A stretch of 64,000 nt of DNA. Source: Leguminivora glycinivorella. Taxonomy: Eukaryota > Arthropoda > Insecta > Lepidoptera > Tortricidae. Under the pieces are notes generated by a model, which was not told where the DNA came from, searched no databases, and worked only from the letters and a program-made list of their open reading frames with translations. Positions 44,554-56,193 of the stretch are shown piece after piece; within the stretch, counting starts at the first letter, position 1, and every line of letters starts with the position of its first letter. Where the stretch lies: the NCBI RefSeq assembly GCF_023078275.1, contig NC_062971.1, forward strand, positions 18,414,001 to 18,478,000. The letters are read 5' to 3'. The translations under genes were made by a program, and so were the position numbers.

Positions 44554-45497
44554 CACTCTAAAAAAAATTTGGTTGCTCCTATCAATATTTTGATAGTCGT
44601 AGTCAAGCATCTTGATTCCATACGAGCCTGATAAGATCTTAGACAAATCGAATAAGGTAATTTTGATTGCTCTTACTTTTGCAACGTAACTGAATCGATT
44701 AAGATCTTGTTCAATAATTCCATGAAAAATAATTATGTTAACTAAATTACCTTAGTAAGTTCAAGTAAGGATTGAATCAACCTATGTTACATAGTTATGC
44801 CTAACAAGTTCATAATTGATTCAAAGTGTACAATGGTTAGGAATAACAAAACACCTAAGTTATTAGTTCAATCATACATTCCCTTGTTGTTTTTAGTAAT
44901 CAGCTTTATCTTATACTTTTAAACGAGTAATTCTTGTATATTTATTTATTTATTTATTTATTTATATATTTATTTATTTACACTGACGATCTCGGAAACC
45001 GCTCTAACGATTTCGCAGAAATTTGTTATGTGGGGGTTTTTGGGGGTGAAAAATCGGTCTAACGTATCCTTAGGTCCCGGAAAACGCGAATTTTCGAGTT
45101 TTCATGCGTTTTTTCTTCGCGCGCCATCTCGTGTGCAGTAGTTGTACTGTTAAGACAGAATTCTTTCGGTCGATGTAAGTACAATTTATTGCAAACACTA
45201 GATGGCGACACAGGTCAAGGCTAAAACGAATAGAAAATACACTATTTGAGTTTTTGTGGCGAAATGCGCGCCATCTCGTGTGGAGTAGTTGTGTTGTTAA
45301 GGCTGAGAATTCTTTCACTCGATGTAGGTACTATTCATTTTTGAACTAGATGGCGACACATGTCAAGGATACGAAACAGAACCGAGCGAAGCTCGGTTGC
45401 CCAGATATTTTGAATTATATAAGATCGTAATTGTAGTAATTAACTTAACGTCAACTAAGAGAAAACTGCTCTTAGTTGGTCTTCATTTTTTAGAGTG
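44554..45497. mobile_element. TA-flanked element with cactctaaaaaa ends, composite
   Basis: cactctaaaaaa and ttttttagagtg are inverted ends flanked by TA (44552-44553, 45498-45499). At 944 bp it is long for a MITE because a second repeat (45000-45410) appears inserted inside. ATTT microsatellite at 44938-44982. No transposase seen. Confidence 0.75.
45000..45410 (+). repeat. Nested repeat with internal duplication and terminal hairpin
   Basis: Starts near gacgatctcggaaaccgctc. It has two tandem-like units (45119-45215 and 45266-45366) sharing gcgcgccatctcgtgtg, agtagttgt and ctagatggcgacaca, and ends with the perfect hairpin accgagc-gaa-gctcggt (45381-45397). A 3' hairpin near the end recalls Helitron-type elements, but I cannot confirm CTRR or the TC start. 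Confidence 0.5.
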
Positions 45498-45621
45498 TAC
45501 GCTGTAATCTCATACTCATCCTTGAATATATGAAGTGTAAAAGGAAAAAAATGTGCTTTCCGGAATATTCAAGATTTATAAAAAAGTCCTCTTTCCCAGC
45601 CTATTAGGAATTGTAAATGAG

Positions 45622-45755
45622 GGCCCCCCTCTCACTTAACGTCTCGCGAGCGTAGCGTCGGGCCAACTGTATGGAAAAGCCTGAGGCATGACGTCGACGC
45701 GGCGCCTTTTTCCATACAGTTGGCCCGACGAGGTGAGAGGGGGTGAGAGGGGGTT
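45622..45755. mobile_element. Hairpin MITE with perfect 23-bp inner arms
   Basis: Arms 45656-45678 and 45708-45730 (cgtcgggccaactgtatgga onward) are exact complements. Outer cccctctcac / gtgagagggg arms add to the stem. The centre is GC-rich. A known-looking short lepidopteran hairpin repeat. Confidence 0.8.
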
Positions 45756-46610
45756 CTAAGGTAAATAAAACATATTACACCGCCAATATTTTGTACTTTT
45801 GAACGAAAAATCATGATTTTATCAAATATTTATGAATGTTTTTATGTACAAACTTTTAGTAAAAAATGTATCCCTTTCAGGCAAGCAACGTCCACAGATG
45901 TCGCCACATAAGCGTTAACTACACTTTAATTGACATTGCTCGCTTGATGAGCTGAAACATATCCCTTGGTATGTTTCTTTACGTATGTGAAAAAATCCTT
46001 TGTGACAATTTTATATTCGTTGTGAAATGCTGACAAAAACCTCATTACTTGTATTTGTTTAGGTACATTATTTAGCTTTTAATCTGAGTTTAGACATGCA
46101 AGTTATTGCAGCAAGTTTTGAAACAGAAGTATATGCAAGTAAGAGATACAGATATTTGCCACTCACTCTTACCTATAGTTGCGCCTCAAAACTTGCAGCA
46201 ATAACTTGCACGTCTGAACTCAGCTTATTAAGCTGAACTATAGCTAAAAATAAATTTTTTGAACATTAACGCTAATGTTAGAGCTTCTATGTGTGGATGT
46301 AGGTTCATGTCACGAGAGTGTAACCTGAATATTTAACTTATCTTAAGATACTAGACAAATTCTTTGAATTTTTCAGTATCAGACCTAAATCAATGTCAAA
46401 GAGTTTCTGAATAATATAGTTTCTGCATTTACATATCATGATTGTCTAATCCTGTATAAATAAATATAATGATTTATGACTGTTTACTAATATATAATTC
46501 TAATCATCAAGCATAATTGCAATTTAAAAAAAAATAGTTACAAAACAAACATTGTTATCTAAAGAAGTATAATAAAAACTTCGTACGTTTGGAACTATTG
46601 TTTGACTTAT

Positions 46611-46861
46611 CCATACTATCCATACTAATATTATAAATGGGAAAGTGTGTGTGTCTGTTTGTTTGTCCGTCTTTCACGGTAAAACGGAGCGACGAATTGA
46701 CATGATTTTTTAAGTGGAGATAGTTCAAGGGATGGAGATTGACATAGGCTACTTTTTGTCTCTTTCTAACACCCAACTTCCCTAAAATGGGGGGGTGGAA
46801 TTTTGTATGGAGCATGCCGAATTTTTAGATTTAAAGGCAGAAGCTGCGGGCAGAAACTAGT
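46611..46861 (+). mobile_element. gcgggcaaaagctagt family, copy with internal insertion
   Basis: tccatactaatattataaat, gggaaagtgtgtgtgtctgt and tgattttttaagtggagata are as in the family. After tttttgtctctttctaacac come about 70 extra bases (cccaacttccctaaaatggg...), and then the usual gctgcgggcagaaactagta end. Confidence 0.75.
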
Positions 46862-46992
46862 ATTTACATAATTTTAAAGTTTGAATCACGCCGTTAATTG
46901 ATACATGTTATTGAGTATACGAGTAGAAACTACATATGTGCTATAGGCTATAACTACATACTCGTATAGTATAATGAATACTGTATAGCTAC

Positions 46993-47190
46993 ACAACACC
47001 CGGATTTATGTGCACATGCCGGGGATAATATCTACTCATTATGCGCAAGTGACGCGCTACGGGTCTTAAACGACGATACGTGATAAATTACCTTTTTGAC
47101 AAGCACGCGATGACGGTGGCGTTAATTAACTCTCTAGCAAATGTGTGTCTGTGTGTGTGTAACGAATGTGTATGTAGTGTGCCGTAAGGC
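46993..47190 (-). repeat. 0.2-kb dispersed repeat, copy 2
   Basis: Inverted partner of 42117-42330. Confidence 0.85.
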
Positions 47191-47393
47191 TAAATTTAAG
47201 GCTCTTGAACAGAAGTGACAATAGCAGAAAATTAGGTTTGTGTATGATTTTCTTAAATAGGCAAGAAGTAAACCTGTTGAATAAATTTTAATGCTAATGA
47301 AATTAATAGGTACCTAATAATTCTAATAAAACATTAAAAAATCCCTAATATACTTATTAAGTTACGATCAAAATCCAAATTAACATTCGAAAA

Positions 47394-47506
47394 ACTGCGG
47401 GGCACTTCTGGATGAGATTAGCCCAGGACCGGGATAAGTGGCGTACACGAAGGGAGGCCTATGCTCAGCAGTGGGCGATTAATGGCTGAAATGATGATGA
47501 TGATGG
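47394..47506 (+). mobile_element. RTE-type LINE, extreme 3' end
   Basis: IRKTAGHFWMRLAQDRDKW through AQQWAING in frame, TGA at 47487-47489, then an ATG-repeat tail. Over 90 percent identical to 15125-15247, so the two come from closely related parents; 5'-truncated even further. Confidence 0.85.
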
Positions 47507-47617
47507 TACTGGTAATCTGGTTTATATTTGTTATTTTTCAGTAAATTAAAAAATAAAGCTGGCTATGAGGTTCAAGTAGTTATCGGATCGCTAAAGATGG
47601 TGGTTCGCTTATTTTTT

Positions 47618-48209
47618 TTTCTACTCCCGTACTGTTATTCGTGAGTTACAAGGTCGTGCATAGAACTTAAAAACCCTACATAAAAGATGTCAGGACAAGT
47701 CTATCTAGTCTATACCCTGAAAACATTTAGTAGAAGTAGCACGATATAGCTGTTACAGTTCAGTAAATACATTGCTACCAACTTAACAAACCAATTCGCA
47801 GAGTCGAGACTCCTTCGTTTTCTGCTGCGTTCATTGGCGACGCGTCGAATCGCATTCAAATGTATGAGAACTCGATTCAACTCTGCTCGATTCGTCTTAG
47901 TGGCCAGGCTTCAAAGAACCATACCATAGACAGTTTTATTTTCATGTTTGCATTCAAACTGCATATTCAAAATGGTAGGCGGTCCACTAGATAACTAAGG
48001 TGACTGAAAGTAGGTATTTGTTGATTTATAATTTTCTTTCAAAATAAGTGCTTGGTCGTAGAAAAAATATTGTATGCAACGGTGTTTAACTGAGTCAAAA
48101 AATGCTCGTGGCGTCTTTATTAACAATTTTCGGCTTCGCCTCAAATTGTTACCCACGCCACTCACCTTTTTTGACCTCTTTTAACCACCAGTTGCATAAA
48201 ATACTATTT
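47618..48209 (+). repeat. 0.6-kb dispersed repeat, copy 2
   Basis: Direct-orientation partner of 30404-31035: ctactcccgtactgttattc, gacaagtctatctagtc, gacgcgtcgaatcgcattca and tgctcgtggcgtctttatta all shared. Confidence 0.9.
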
Positions 48210-50332
48210 CGCTAGAGGTGTTCGACACTTGCATGGTACTTTAGTTTATAGTTAAGACTGAATTTAATGTATTTTTATCGCCCCAAACGCAACGGAAACT
48301 AGATACCTAAATTCTTAGCGAAAAAGATAATGTTGAATTCATATAGGTAAGCAACGACAAGTAATATCCGCACACAATCTTCTCCAAAGAAATATTAGGT
48401 AAATAATAATAATATAGACGTTTTATTCCTTAATTAGGGAGGAAGGAACGTATCCGAAACAAATTGCCCATGGCAACCCTTATCACGGCACTCGTTACGC
48501 GTAACGAACTTTTCCTTGAAAGCCTTTTTTGCCAAAACGATGGCGATAAATTCAGTCGTAAGAGAAAAATACTTGCATTACTTTTACTTTAAAATTACCG
48601 CGCCGACGTTAAGGTAGAATGAATGATTTTTTTTATCTTTGCTTGTTTCTTTGTTTTGTTTTCGTAAAAGCTCTTGCAATATTTATTAGGTAGGTACTTT
48701 AAATCGTCTGTTTTGTAATCTTGGTAATCTTTTATAGAGGACCTCGATATCCGGGACAACGACTTAATGAATTGGTAGGTTTAGATTTAATACACTAATG
48801 GTCGAAACAAAAATACGCTAAAATACGCATTGCCAAATACAGTACGCGTCAGTGTAACCAGTGTTTTAGACTGAAGAGATGCACTTTAACTTCGCCTGGT
48901 GTAAAACCAGACATCTCAAACAGGCCAGGTTAATTGGCGAGCTAACTTTACTGGAACTATTCCGGCGCCGTAACAGAATTACTGACTCTCAAGTTTTAAG
49001 CTAGTGATGCGCACAAAAGAGCACATCAGTGTTTTAAAAATATTCCTGGCCGCACCAAACTACAAGGTTTTCTCAAAATAATACTGAAATTAACCAAGTT
49101 TTTATGACTTTAGTATTTAAGTACAAGTCACTTTTCCCGAAAGTCCGAACGAATATGAACCGAAACGGAAAATTGTCTTTATGTGTATATTGCCCACTAA
49201 AGTATAGGTAGTAGATACTATGCCAGGTTCTCGAGATTAGGTACATGACTTGCATCGAATCTTAACAAATCTGCGAAATAAAAATCATAAGGACCCGCCA
49301 CCCATCCGGCACATAATTTAAATACGATTTTATTTTTAAACGACATGCTGAAATAATATGAGACATGTCATAGGTATGCCATCCATAAATTATATTGTGT
49401 TAGTTTCAGTCTTAAGGTTTAATTTGAAGTTAATTGTATAATGATTGAGTTTATGTATACTAACTGCTGATTTATATTGAATTGAATAAATATATTTATA
49501 CCTAATACGTTAAGTACGCACTTGTTCAAAGGCCAAAATGTGTTGCTACGTTCGGTAGGTACGTTCAAATTTGACAAAACATAGTTGCATCAAAGTTTTA
49601 TTTCTTAGTTTAACATAATAATATACAAATCATTGGCGTTTTTTTGCCAGCAAACAAACAATTAACGTGTAGTACATAATATATATGTTATTCTGAAATT
49701 ATTATTGTTTACTTTATGATCTTCAGTTTTAATAGTTAATTTAAATTAAAACTAGAAAACTAGATCCACCTCTCATTTAAACTTCAGCTTGTACGTGGCT
49801 GCCACCGATAGATCTGGTGTCTTTTTCTAACTAACCTAGCAAACAGGGATAGCAAGCACTCTTGTCTCGGTAAATTTACGTCAGGCCCAGAAGTTTCTAA
49901 ACTTCGACTTCAACTGTATAAAGAATGCATTTTGAATTCTAACGTTAGTTACCTTTCGTGGAAGTTAGAGAAATGGAATGTAAATTAATATTATCATTCA
50001 TATAGGTATAATTATTACATACAAATGTAGAAAAACTGTTGGTACAATTATACTTTTTAATAGGTACAGTTATTCATGATGAAATAACTGCAGGGATCCA
50101 AAATTTCTTTCAGGTTGACTTAATTCCAGTACAATTGTCCATACTTTCAATGTTTTAAAATGGACTGAATTTGCGTGGGTTCAGGCTATGGTGAATTCTA
50201 TTGCAGAGGGTCAGTATGTTATGTAGCAAAAGCAAATTAAATAATGCTCAACTGTGGGAACAAATCAAATTATTTTAACAAATATTTTGATTTAGTGTTT
50301 TTAAGTAGTTACACTACTATATATAAATTAAT
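48210..50332. other. 2.1 kb of unassigned AT-rich DNA
   Basis: No gene, terminal repeat or RNA recognised. Short frames (for example 49255-49073 minus) lack support. Confidence 0.4.
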
Positions 50333-50564
50333 AATCGAAACTAGATGTCATGTATTAAAGAAATAATGACGGACACCACCAGTGGCGAAGGTCGGATTCG
50401 AACCGGCGTCTTTAGCAATCAGGGCTAACGCCATGAACCCCTAGGCTACACCGTCACCGCGGAAGCCGTCGAAATTTCTCTTCTATATGCCATCTTTGTA
50501 AGACTAGGCGTCTTTGACCAACTCTTTTTTTTTCATTAGTAATATATGACATCTTGTTTCGATT
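50333..50564. mobile_element. Inverted-repeat element with a tRNA-like core
   Basis: aatcgaaactagatgtcatg at the left and its near complement at the right (to 50564) form about 24-bp inverted ends with three mismatches. Inside, on the minus strand, is a tRNA-like unit (50457-50383). Such a mix of DNA-element-like ends and a Pol III-type core is unusual; a SINE inserted in, or captured by, a MITE is possible. Confidence 0.65.
50383..50457 (-). other. tRNA-like sequence (Ser TGA-like anticodon loop)
   Basis: The minus strand gives an A box (gtgtagcctaggggttcatg), a five-pair anticodon stem ttagc/gctaa around cctgatt with TGA in the anticodon position, a B box (ggttcgaatcc), and acceptor arms pairing with one mismatch. 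Missing long variable arm, C at position 33 and a repeat context argue for a SINE head and not a functional tRNA. Confidence 0.55.
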
Positions 50565-50595
50565 TTTAAATAATGCTTTTAAAAGTATACTAATT

Positions 50596-50745
50596 CCAAT
50601 AAGGTCTAGTTTTACCCTTCCCGGACCGGACTAATACCAATAAGGTCTAGTTTTACCCTTCGGGTTGGAAGGTCAGGTGGCAGTCGCTTTCGTATAAACT
50701 AGTGCCTACGCCAAATCTAGGGATTAGTTGTCAAAGCGTGTGACA
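50596..50745 (+). mobile_element. ccaataaggtc-family SINE/LINE end
   Basis: Same landmarks as 8749-8904. The first 25 bases (ccaataaggtctagttttac) occur twice, at about 50597 and 50637, from a local duplication. Confidence 0.65.
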
Positions 50746-51437
50746 GAACAAGCATTTGATTCGTGGTCTTGTTCTTGTTTTTTTTTCTTAAATGAGACTT
50801 ACATTGTCAAGGCAACTGGAGACTTCTTTGCTCGACCCTTGGAAAGCATTCATCCAACGTTATTTCACTGGATATTTTAATTAATTCACTGTGGTACTTG
50901 TCCGCATGTCTTATCATATTATATCACATAAAATTCACTATTATTTAATGCAAAACAGGTTGGGAAAGTTTATTTACCAACAAGCTACGTTCACATGGAC
51001 GGAATGCTGACACTGACAGCTGTTAACTGAGTAGCGTTCCAATATTACATCTTGGGTTCAAATACAGGTCAGGAAAACTGGTAAAGATTAATTGTGAACA
51101 TACTCTCTAGAAAATATTTAGAAAACAGTATTTAATGTAACTTTTAGAAAGAAATCTGATATTTTACCTCTAGTTTGATCTACAGAGCTGGTTAAAAACC
51201 TATGATGAAGTAATATTTGCACATTTATATTTACCACAACATAAAATGTTTCATTACGTACTAGAAATCAATAAAAGACATCTCCATCTCTCTCTAAAAC
51301 ACGTGCAATCATGTAGGTGTTACTTCTGATAAGTAAACATCTATTTTGCTGAGAAAATGGACTTTAATGCGTAGGGCGTAAGACTTAGTAAACAAAGCAC
51401 TTATGACCTTTCCTTATGTGAGTGATATAATGGGTTT
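50746..51437. other. Unassigned AT-rich spacer
   Basis: Nothing recognised before the tandem array; the left edge of the retrotransposon is expected near the end of this stretch. Confidence 0.35.
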
Positions 51438-51735
51438 TTGTCGATGTTATGTCGATACTGTGTCGATAGTCGATAGTATGTCGATGTTATGTCGATAGTC
51501 GATGGTATGTCGATGTTGTGTCGATGGTATGTCGATGTTATGTCGATACTGTGTCGATAGTCGATAGTATGTCGATGTTATGTCGATATTGTGTCGATAG
51601 TCGATAGTATGTCGATGTTATGTCGATACTGTGTCGATAGTCGATGGTATGTCGATGTTGTGTCGATGTTATGTCGATACTGTGTCGATAGTCGACGGTA
51701 TGTCGATGGTACGTCGATAGTCGACGGTATGTCAC
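51438..51735 (+). repeat. Tandem array of tgtcgat words upstream of a promoter
   Basis: About 30 copies of (g/a)tgtcgat(a/g)... in units such as tatgtcgatgt, tatgtcgatac and tgtgtcgatag, partly ordered into higher units of about 60 bp. Also contains cgatagtcgatag, close to the DREF-type tatcgata core. Sits immediately 5' of TATAAAAG, where an LTR enhancer would be. Open frames here on both strands are by-products of the repeat. Confidence 0.9.
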
Positions 51736-51745
51736 GATTAAGAGC

Positions 51746-51832
51746 TATAAAAGGGTCGGAACAGGCCGTCGCAGGTCATTCTTCAAATATCAACGAGACT
51801 AACAGTGTCCCTGGCTATCGTGTATTATACTG
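51746..51832 (+). promoter_or_regulatory. Pol II core promoter with possible splice donor
   Basis: TATAAAAG at 51746-51753 and an initiator TCATTC at 51776-51781 (A at 51778, 32 nt from the TATA start), in the spacing expected for insects. A strong donor-like ctg/gtgagt follows at 51832/51833, so transcripts from here could be spliced. Best read as the LTR promoter; a host promoter is the alternative. Confidence 0.6.
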
Positions 51833-53966
51833 GTGAGTGAAGTTATTCTGCTATTGTTTCTCTGTTTGTACTTACTTGGAAATTATTCTAAGTGATTGTA
51901 AACTTTGAAATTGTGTCTCTGTTTGGTTGTGCGAAGACAATATCTTTGTACAGTTGAACTTAGGCTTGTAGTGGAATTACTTTACTGTCAGTTGGGGTTA
52001 TTTTAGTGTTCTATTTATAGTGTAGTGTGACATTTTAATTAAGTGTAGAGTTATTTGTAGTTTAACGTGTATAGTGAAGTTTCTACGCTGTGATTTCCTA
52101 AGTGTCATTAAGCAATACAAAGACTGGGTCGATGTATGGCTGAGATTTGGGAAAGCGTCTGTGTTTGATTTTATAGGAAGTGATTCTTGTAAAGTTAAGC
52201 CCAGATCATAGTAATTAAAGGAAATTTCACTTGCCGGTTTATTTATGTGATTTTACAAAGAGTTGTGTTAGTAAAATTGAATTTAGTTTTCTGTGGGGAT
52301 ATTTTGCTATTTTACTAAGCCAGGTCATTGCTTGGGCAGACAGTTTGCCCGACTAAGCGCTTCTTACCTAACGGTGCCAAAAAGGAGCGATTAGGAGTCT
52401 TTTGTTCCAAGTCTGAGGAGGCTTGGCGTCTTTTTTATACTTACAAAAGGCGAACATTCCTCCCTGGTCTCAAGGTCCAGCTGCTAGATGGAAGTGAGGA
52501 CTTTCGCGATTGAAGAAAGACATTAGGAGTAATCCTTGCTCACTGAAGTCAGCAGTAATTGAGGCTAGGTCTTGTATTATATATATTTATTTACTCGGTG
52601 CTCTGGGTCACGATGGTGCTGGTTGCTGGGGAATTTCAGTTGTGATTGATCCATACCTAAACGACAAAGTTTTGATCGCAGCTGGGTCTCCTCAAGTGAC
52701 TGGTGTTGGTGTGTCCTAGAATACTGGATATATACACAGATAGGGCGGTCTACTCTCTGCTACCTAGTCTGCGGACGCAGAGGGGGGGATCAGAACACAA
52801 GCCTATAGGTTGCCTATCTCAGCTTCGCTGGCTGAACTGTACAGTTCTAGTAGGGATACACTTGTGCATATTCTGAACTCAAGATCTATGGTAAGTGATG
52901 ATCTGTGGTTCAGATATGCTAGAGTAGGGAAATAGATAGGATTAGGGTAACGTCACACACTATTTCTATGAAATTAGGGTTGTTTTACGATTGGTCTTGA
53001 AGTATAATTGATAGGCGTGTATTTCTATGGATTAAATGGACTTTAAATGTGGTGTTTACTATCTTAAAATATGTGGTAAACTGGTAATTCATAAAATCTT
53101 TTAATACTTAATTTATCTGAGTGTAATTAATAATTGTGGTAGCAATTTCTGATCTCTCGGTGTAGCTGCGGAACGCTAAGTGTTGCTAACTGGTTATTCA
53201 AGGTAAATTCTATCAAATTGGCTAGGGAAACAAACTGTCTTTGGAATAAAAGGATTGTTTGTTATAGGGTCCAGTGGCATGCGAGCGCCGTCCACTGATG
53301 GAAAGTCAAAAGCTTAAAAAAAGTTAGTAGACTTACTTAGTTCTCATAAAAGTTAGCGACTACTCGGTGTTTCGTTGAAACATTAGAAAGATCGAGAAGT
53401 TATGGTCTATTAGCAGTATTGGGGAAGGGGGGTTTAGCTAGGGAAAAAGAAACAAAACAAAAGGGGGGTTAGTTCGTGGATAGATAGCCCTTCAGGCTTA
53501 CTTGCTTAGGATCCTGATAAAGTGGTTTGATCAGGTCAGGGGTCCCATACCGTATCGCAAGCCCTTGCCCAAGCCGGGACCACTAATAAGGCGTAGCGGA
53601 TGATTACAAAAATATTTTAAATATTCATATCACAAGTGCTGCAATAAACTAGTTCAAAAACCCAAAATATTTACATTACATCATTATTCTTATTATAACT
53701 TCCTATTTTCTGTAACGTTTCAATTTATAGTATATTCTAACAACAGGTTATTTATATTTACAAACTAAAAAATAACTAGAGTTCAAAATATAGTCGTTAC
53801 TCATTAAAGGATCTGGGTTATCGCGGTTCACATCGAAGGGTTCTACATACTCGCACTAGACGATGACGAAGGCCAAATTTATGGGGTATATTTAAAGGGG
53901 GGTTAGCTATACTGTTGGTTAGTCAAGTAAGTAAATAAGTAAGGTGAGCGGAGGTTTAGTTACATT

Positions 53967-53985
53967 TTGGTTCCGTGACCGAGGG
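53967..53985 (+). promoter_or_regulatory. Candidate primer binding site
   Basis: ttggttccgtgaccgaggga lies where a tRNA primer site should be, between the putative LTR end and gag. Similar ttggt.ccgtgacc words occur in leaders of insect LTR elements. I could not match it to a specific tRNA 3' end. Confidence 0.35.
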
Positions 53986-54142
53986 ATCTAAGATGTGCTC
54001 TTTAGAACGCATCCTGGATACCAAGGTTTACAAATAAATAATAGAAAGTAGCCGTTACAAGGCTACATTTTGTTGCTGTGAGGCGGAGTGTGTACACTAT
54101 ATTTTGAACTCTTAAATAAAATTAAAACAATAAGAAACATTT

Positions 54143-55953
54143 GGATGCTGATAAGCAACAATGTGTCAACCCACACGCCAACCATTTTGAGAAAATGGCG
54201 TCTAAAGATTTTTTCTCATTTTTTTGTGTTTCTCTTAAAAAAAATTGTTTTTATATAGATTGTTGTGTTTTTCAGCTATAATACGTTCAGTAGTAGTGAT
54301 TATTGTAGCTTAATTTCAAAACAAACTTCAATTTGACGAAATAATGCCCTTTTCTTTTATTGCGAATTGTTCGACGACGTCAAACTTTTTCAAGACTGTG
54401 TTATGATACTTAACCCACTTTTGCTAATTGTTTAAAAATATCTATGAGTCTCAAATAAACATGTTAAAGCACATAAATTGTTGTTGTAAAATACTCTACC
54501 TATGCATATTTTTAACTTTATAAGTGTTAAGTAACATATCAGTCATGGTCACTTATGTTATTAGGTATGTAGGAATCAATACATTATTTATTAATCAAAC
54601 CTTTTAATGATTTTTCTACTCCCGAACTGTTATTCGTCATTTACAGGATTGTGCGTATCGAAAAAACTGAAAACGCATTGTTTGGTTCTGTAATCATGGC
54701 AACGCATTGTATTAACGATACTGCGTGCGTGCGCGGGAAGACTTTGGGCAGCTGAGCAAACCTTTGCAATACAGGAAACAGTGTGAATTTCGCGAGAATT
54801 ATTAAAAAAAAAACTATTAAAAACTAAGTGCATGGTCGTTGTAAAAGTATTGTATGCAATGGTGTTTAACTGACTCCAAAATACTCGTGGAAAGTACGCC
54901 ACTCATATTTCTTGACCTCCTTTAAACGCCTGTTGAATAAAATACTATAAATTAACTATTAGAGTAATGATCATTTCTAGACACATATTTAAATTATCTG
55001 TGTTTTTTCAACAAAAAATCGTTACAAAAACCAAATAATCATCTTTAAAAAAAATAAACTACTTATCTAAAATATACAGCAAAATATTTTTTTACGCTAA
55101 TAAATAGACTAAGTCATTTAAATTATGAATAACTCATGACTTGTACAAGAACAAAACATAAAATATCTTTAACAAAATAATAAACTACCATTCAGTAAGT
55201 ATACTAAGTATTCAAAAATCAAACAATATTTTTATGCATACATTAACACGTCTTAATGTAATTAGTAATTATAAAAAAAATAGTAGCTTATATTAGATTT
55301 TTATATAAACACGTACTTGTAAAAAATGTTTGCAAATTATAATAACGAATATGTATATTCATGACTTAAAATGTTCAATTTCGTACTGAATTTACCATTC
55401 ATGTGCAAAAATATACTAATGGACTAAGTCATAACTTATTCAAACATAAATTAATATGAACAGTTATATTTTATACAATATAGTGTCATGGTACTTACAC
55501 CAAAAACGAACAATTTATGACCCGAATATAATTTAACAATAATGACTTATGTTTTATAACACGGGTCGTAGCATAAAACAACGAATAAAATATCATTTTG
55601 CAATAATCATTCAAGTCTCATAGTGGGTAACTATGTCATTTTTTGCGTTTTACAAGAATGAGTCAAGTGTAAAAAAATCGTTGAGTCAACCCTCATAACA
55701 CATTATTGTAATTTAAATATGTCTTCTGCCAATTACTATAATAAGTTAAGGTTCTTGACACATTCATGCAAAACAGGCAACACACGATAAAGGATTTGTG
55801 TTAACCTATTTTTTTACTTTTGGGATAGTGAAAATTTTCAAAATGAAAAGGTCATTTTTGGAAATAGAAGTTTAAAAATCCAGCTATAACATGGCATTAA
55901 AATCTCATTTTTTTAGTTTTTGTGGGTTGACACATTATTGCTTATCACCATCC
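54143..55953. mobile_element. 1.8-kb terminal-inverted-repeat element in the leader
   Basis: ggatgctgataagcaacaat plus gtgtcaacccaca at the left matches the reverse complement of the right end with two mismatches over 33 bp. ATTT flanks both ends (54139-54142, 55954-55957), a possible target duplication. The interior is very AT-rich, has no transposase frame, and contains a copy of the 30404-31035 repeat at 54612-54950. Superfamily unknown. It interrupts what would be a leader of about 420 bp between primer site and gag. Confidence 0.8.
54612..54950 (+). repeat. 0.6-kb dispersed repeat, short nested copy
   Basis: tttctactcccgaactgtta, then aaaagtattgtatgcaatgg and ttgacctcctttaaacgcct; an internally deleted, diverged relative of 30404-31035 and 47618-48209. 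Confidence 0.75.
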
Positions 55954-56193
55954 ATTTATTATTCATAAAAATAATAAAAACATATATAATATTCCCATTT
56001 ATCATTTTTCATTACTTAAAATTAATATCTCCTTGTTTCCTTGATACCTGAAAAAAAAAATAGCAAAATTAATACCCATCTTATTAATTTATCAATTATA
56101 ATGCTTCATTTAAAAGGGGGTAGGTGTGGGAAATAATTTAACTATAGCTGACCCGGACTTTGATTACATTTAAGGTACAGAAAAGAAAGTAAA

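Larger units (their letters stand above)
51438..53964 (+). other. Putative long 5' LTR of the gypsy-class element
   Basis: Inferred, not proven: a promoter near the left, an AATAAA at 53245-53250, and an end ttagttaca (53956-53964) just before a primer-site-like tggttccgtgaccgag. The matching 3' LTR is not in the window, so the boundaries are guesses. Long LTRs occur in the Osvaldo/Ulysses/Woot group that the integrase resembles. Small frames at 52328-52719 have no domain. Confidence 0.4.

Noticed and set aside
51538..51836. Repetitive open frames on both strands
   Set aside because: Any frame through the tgtcgat array stays open by repetition; composition artefact.
52328..52719. Two adjoining plus-strand frames as genes
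   Set aside because: The first has no ATG; neither has a domain; both lie in the putative LTR.
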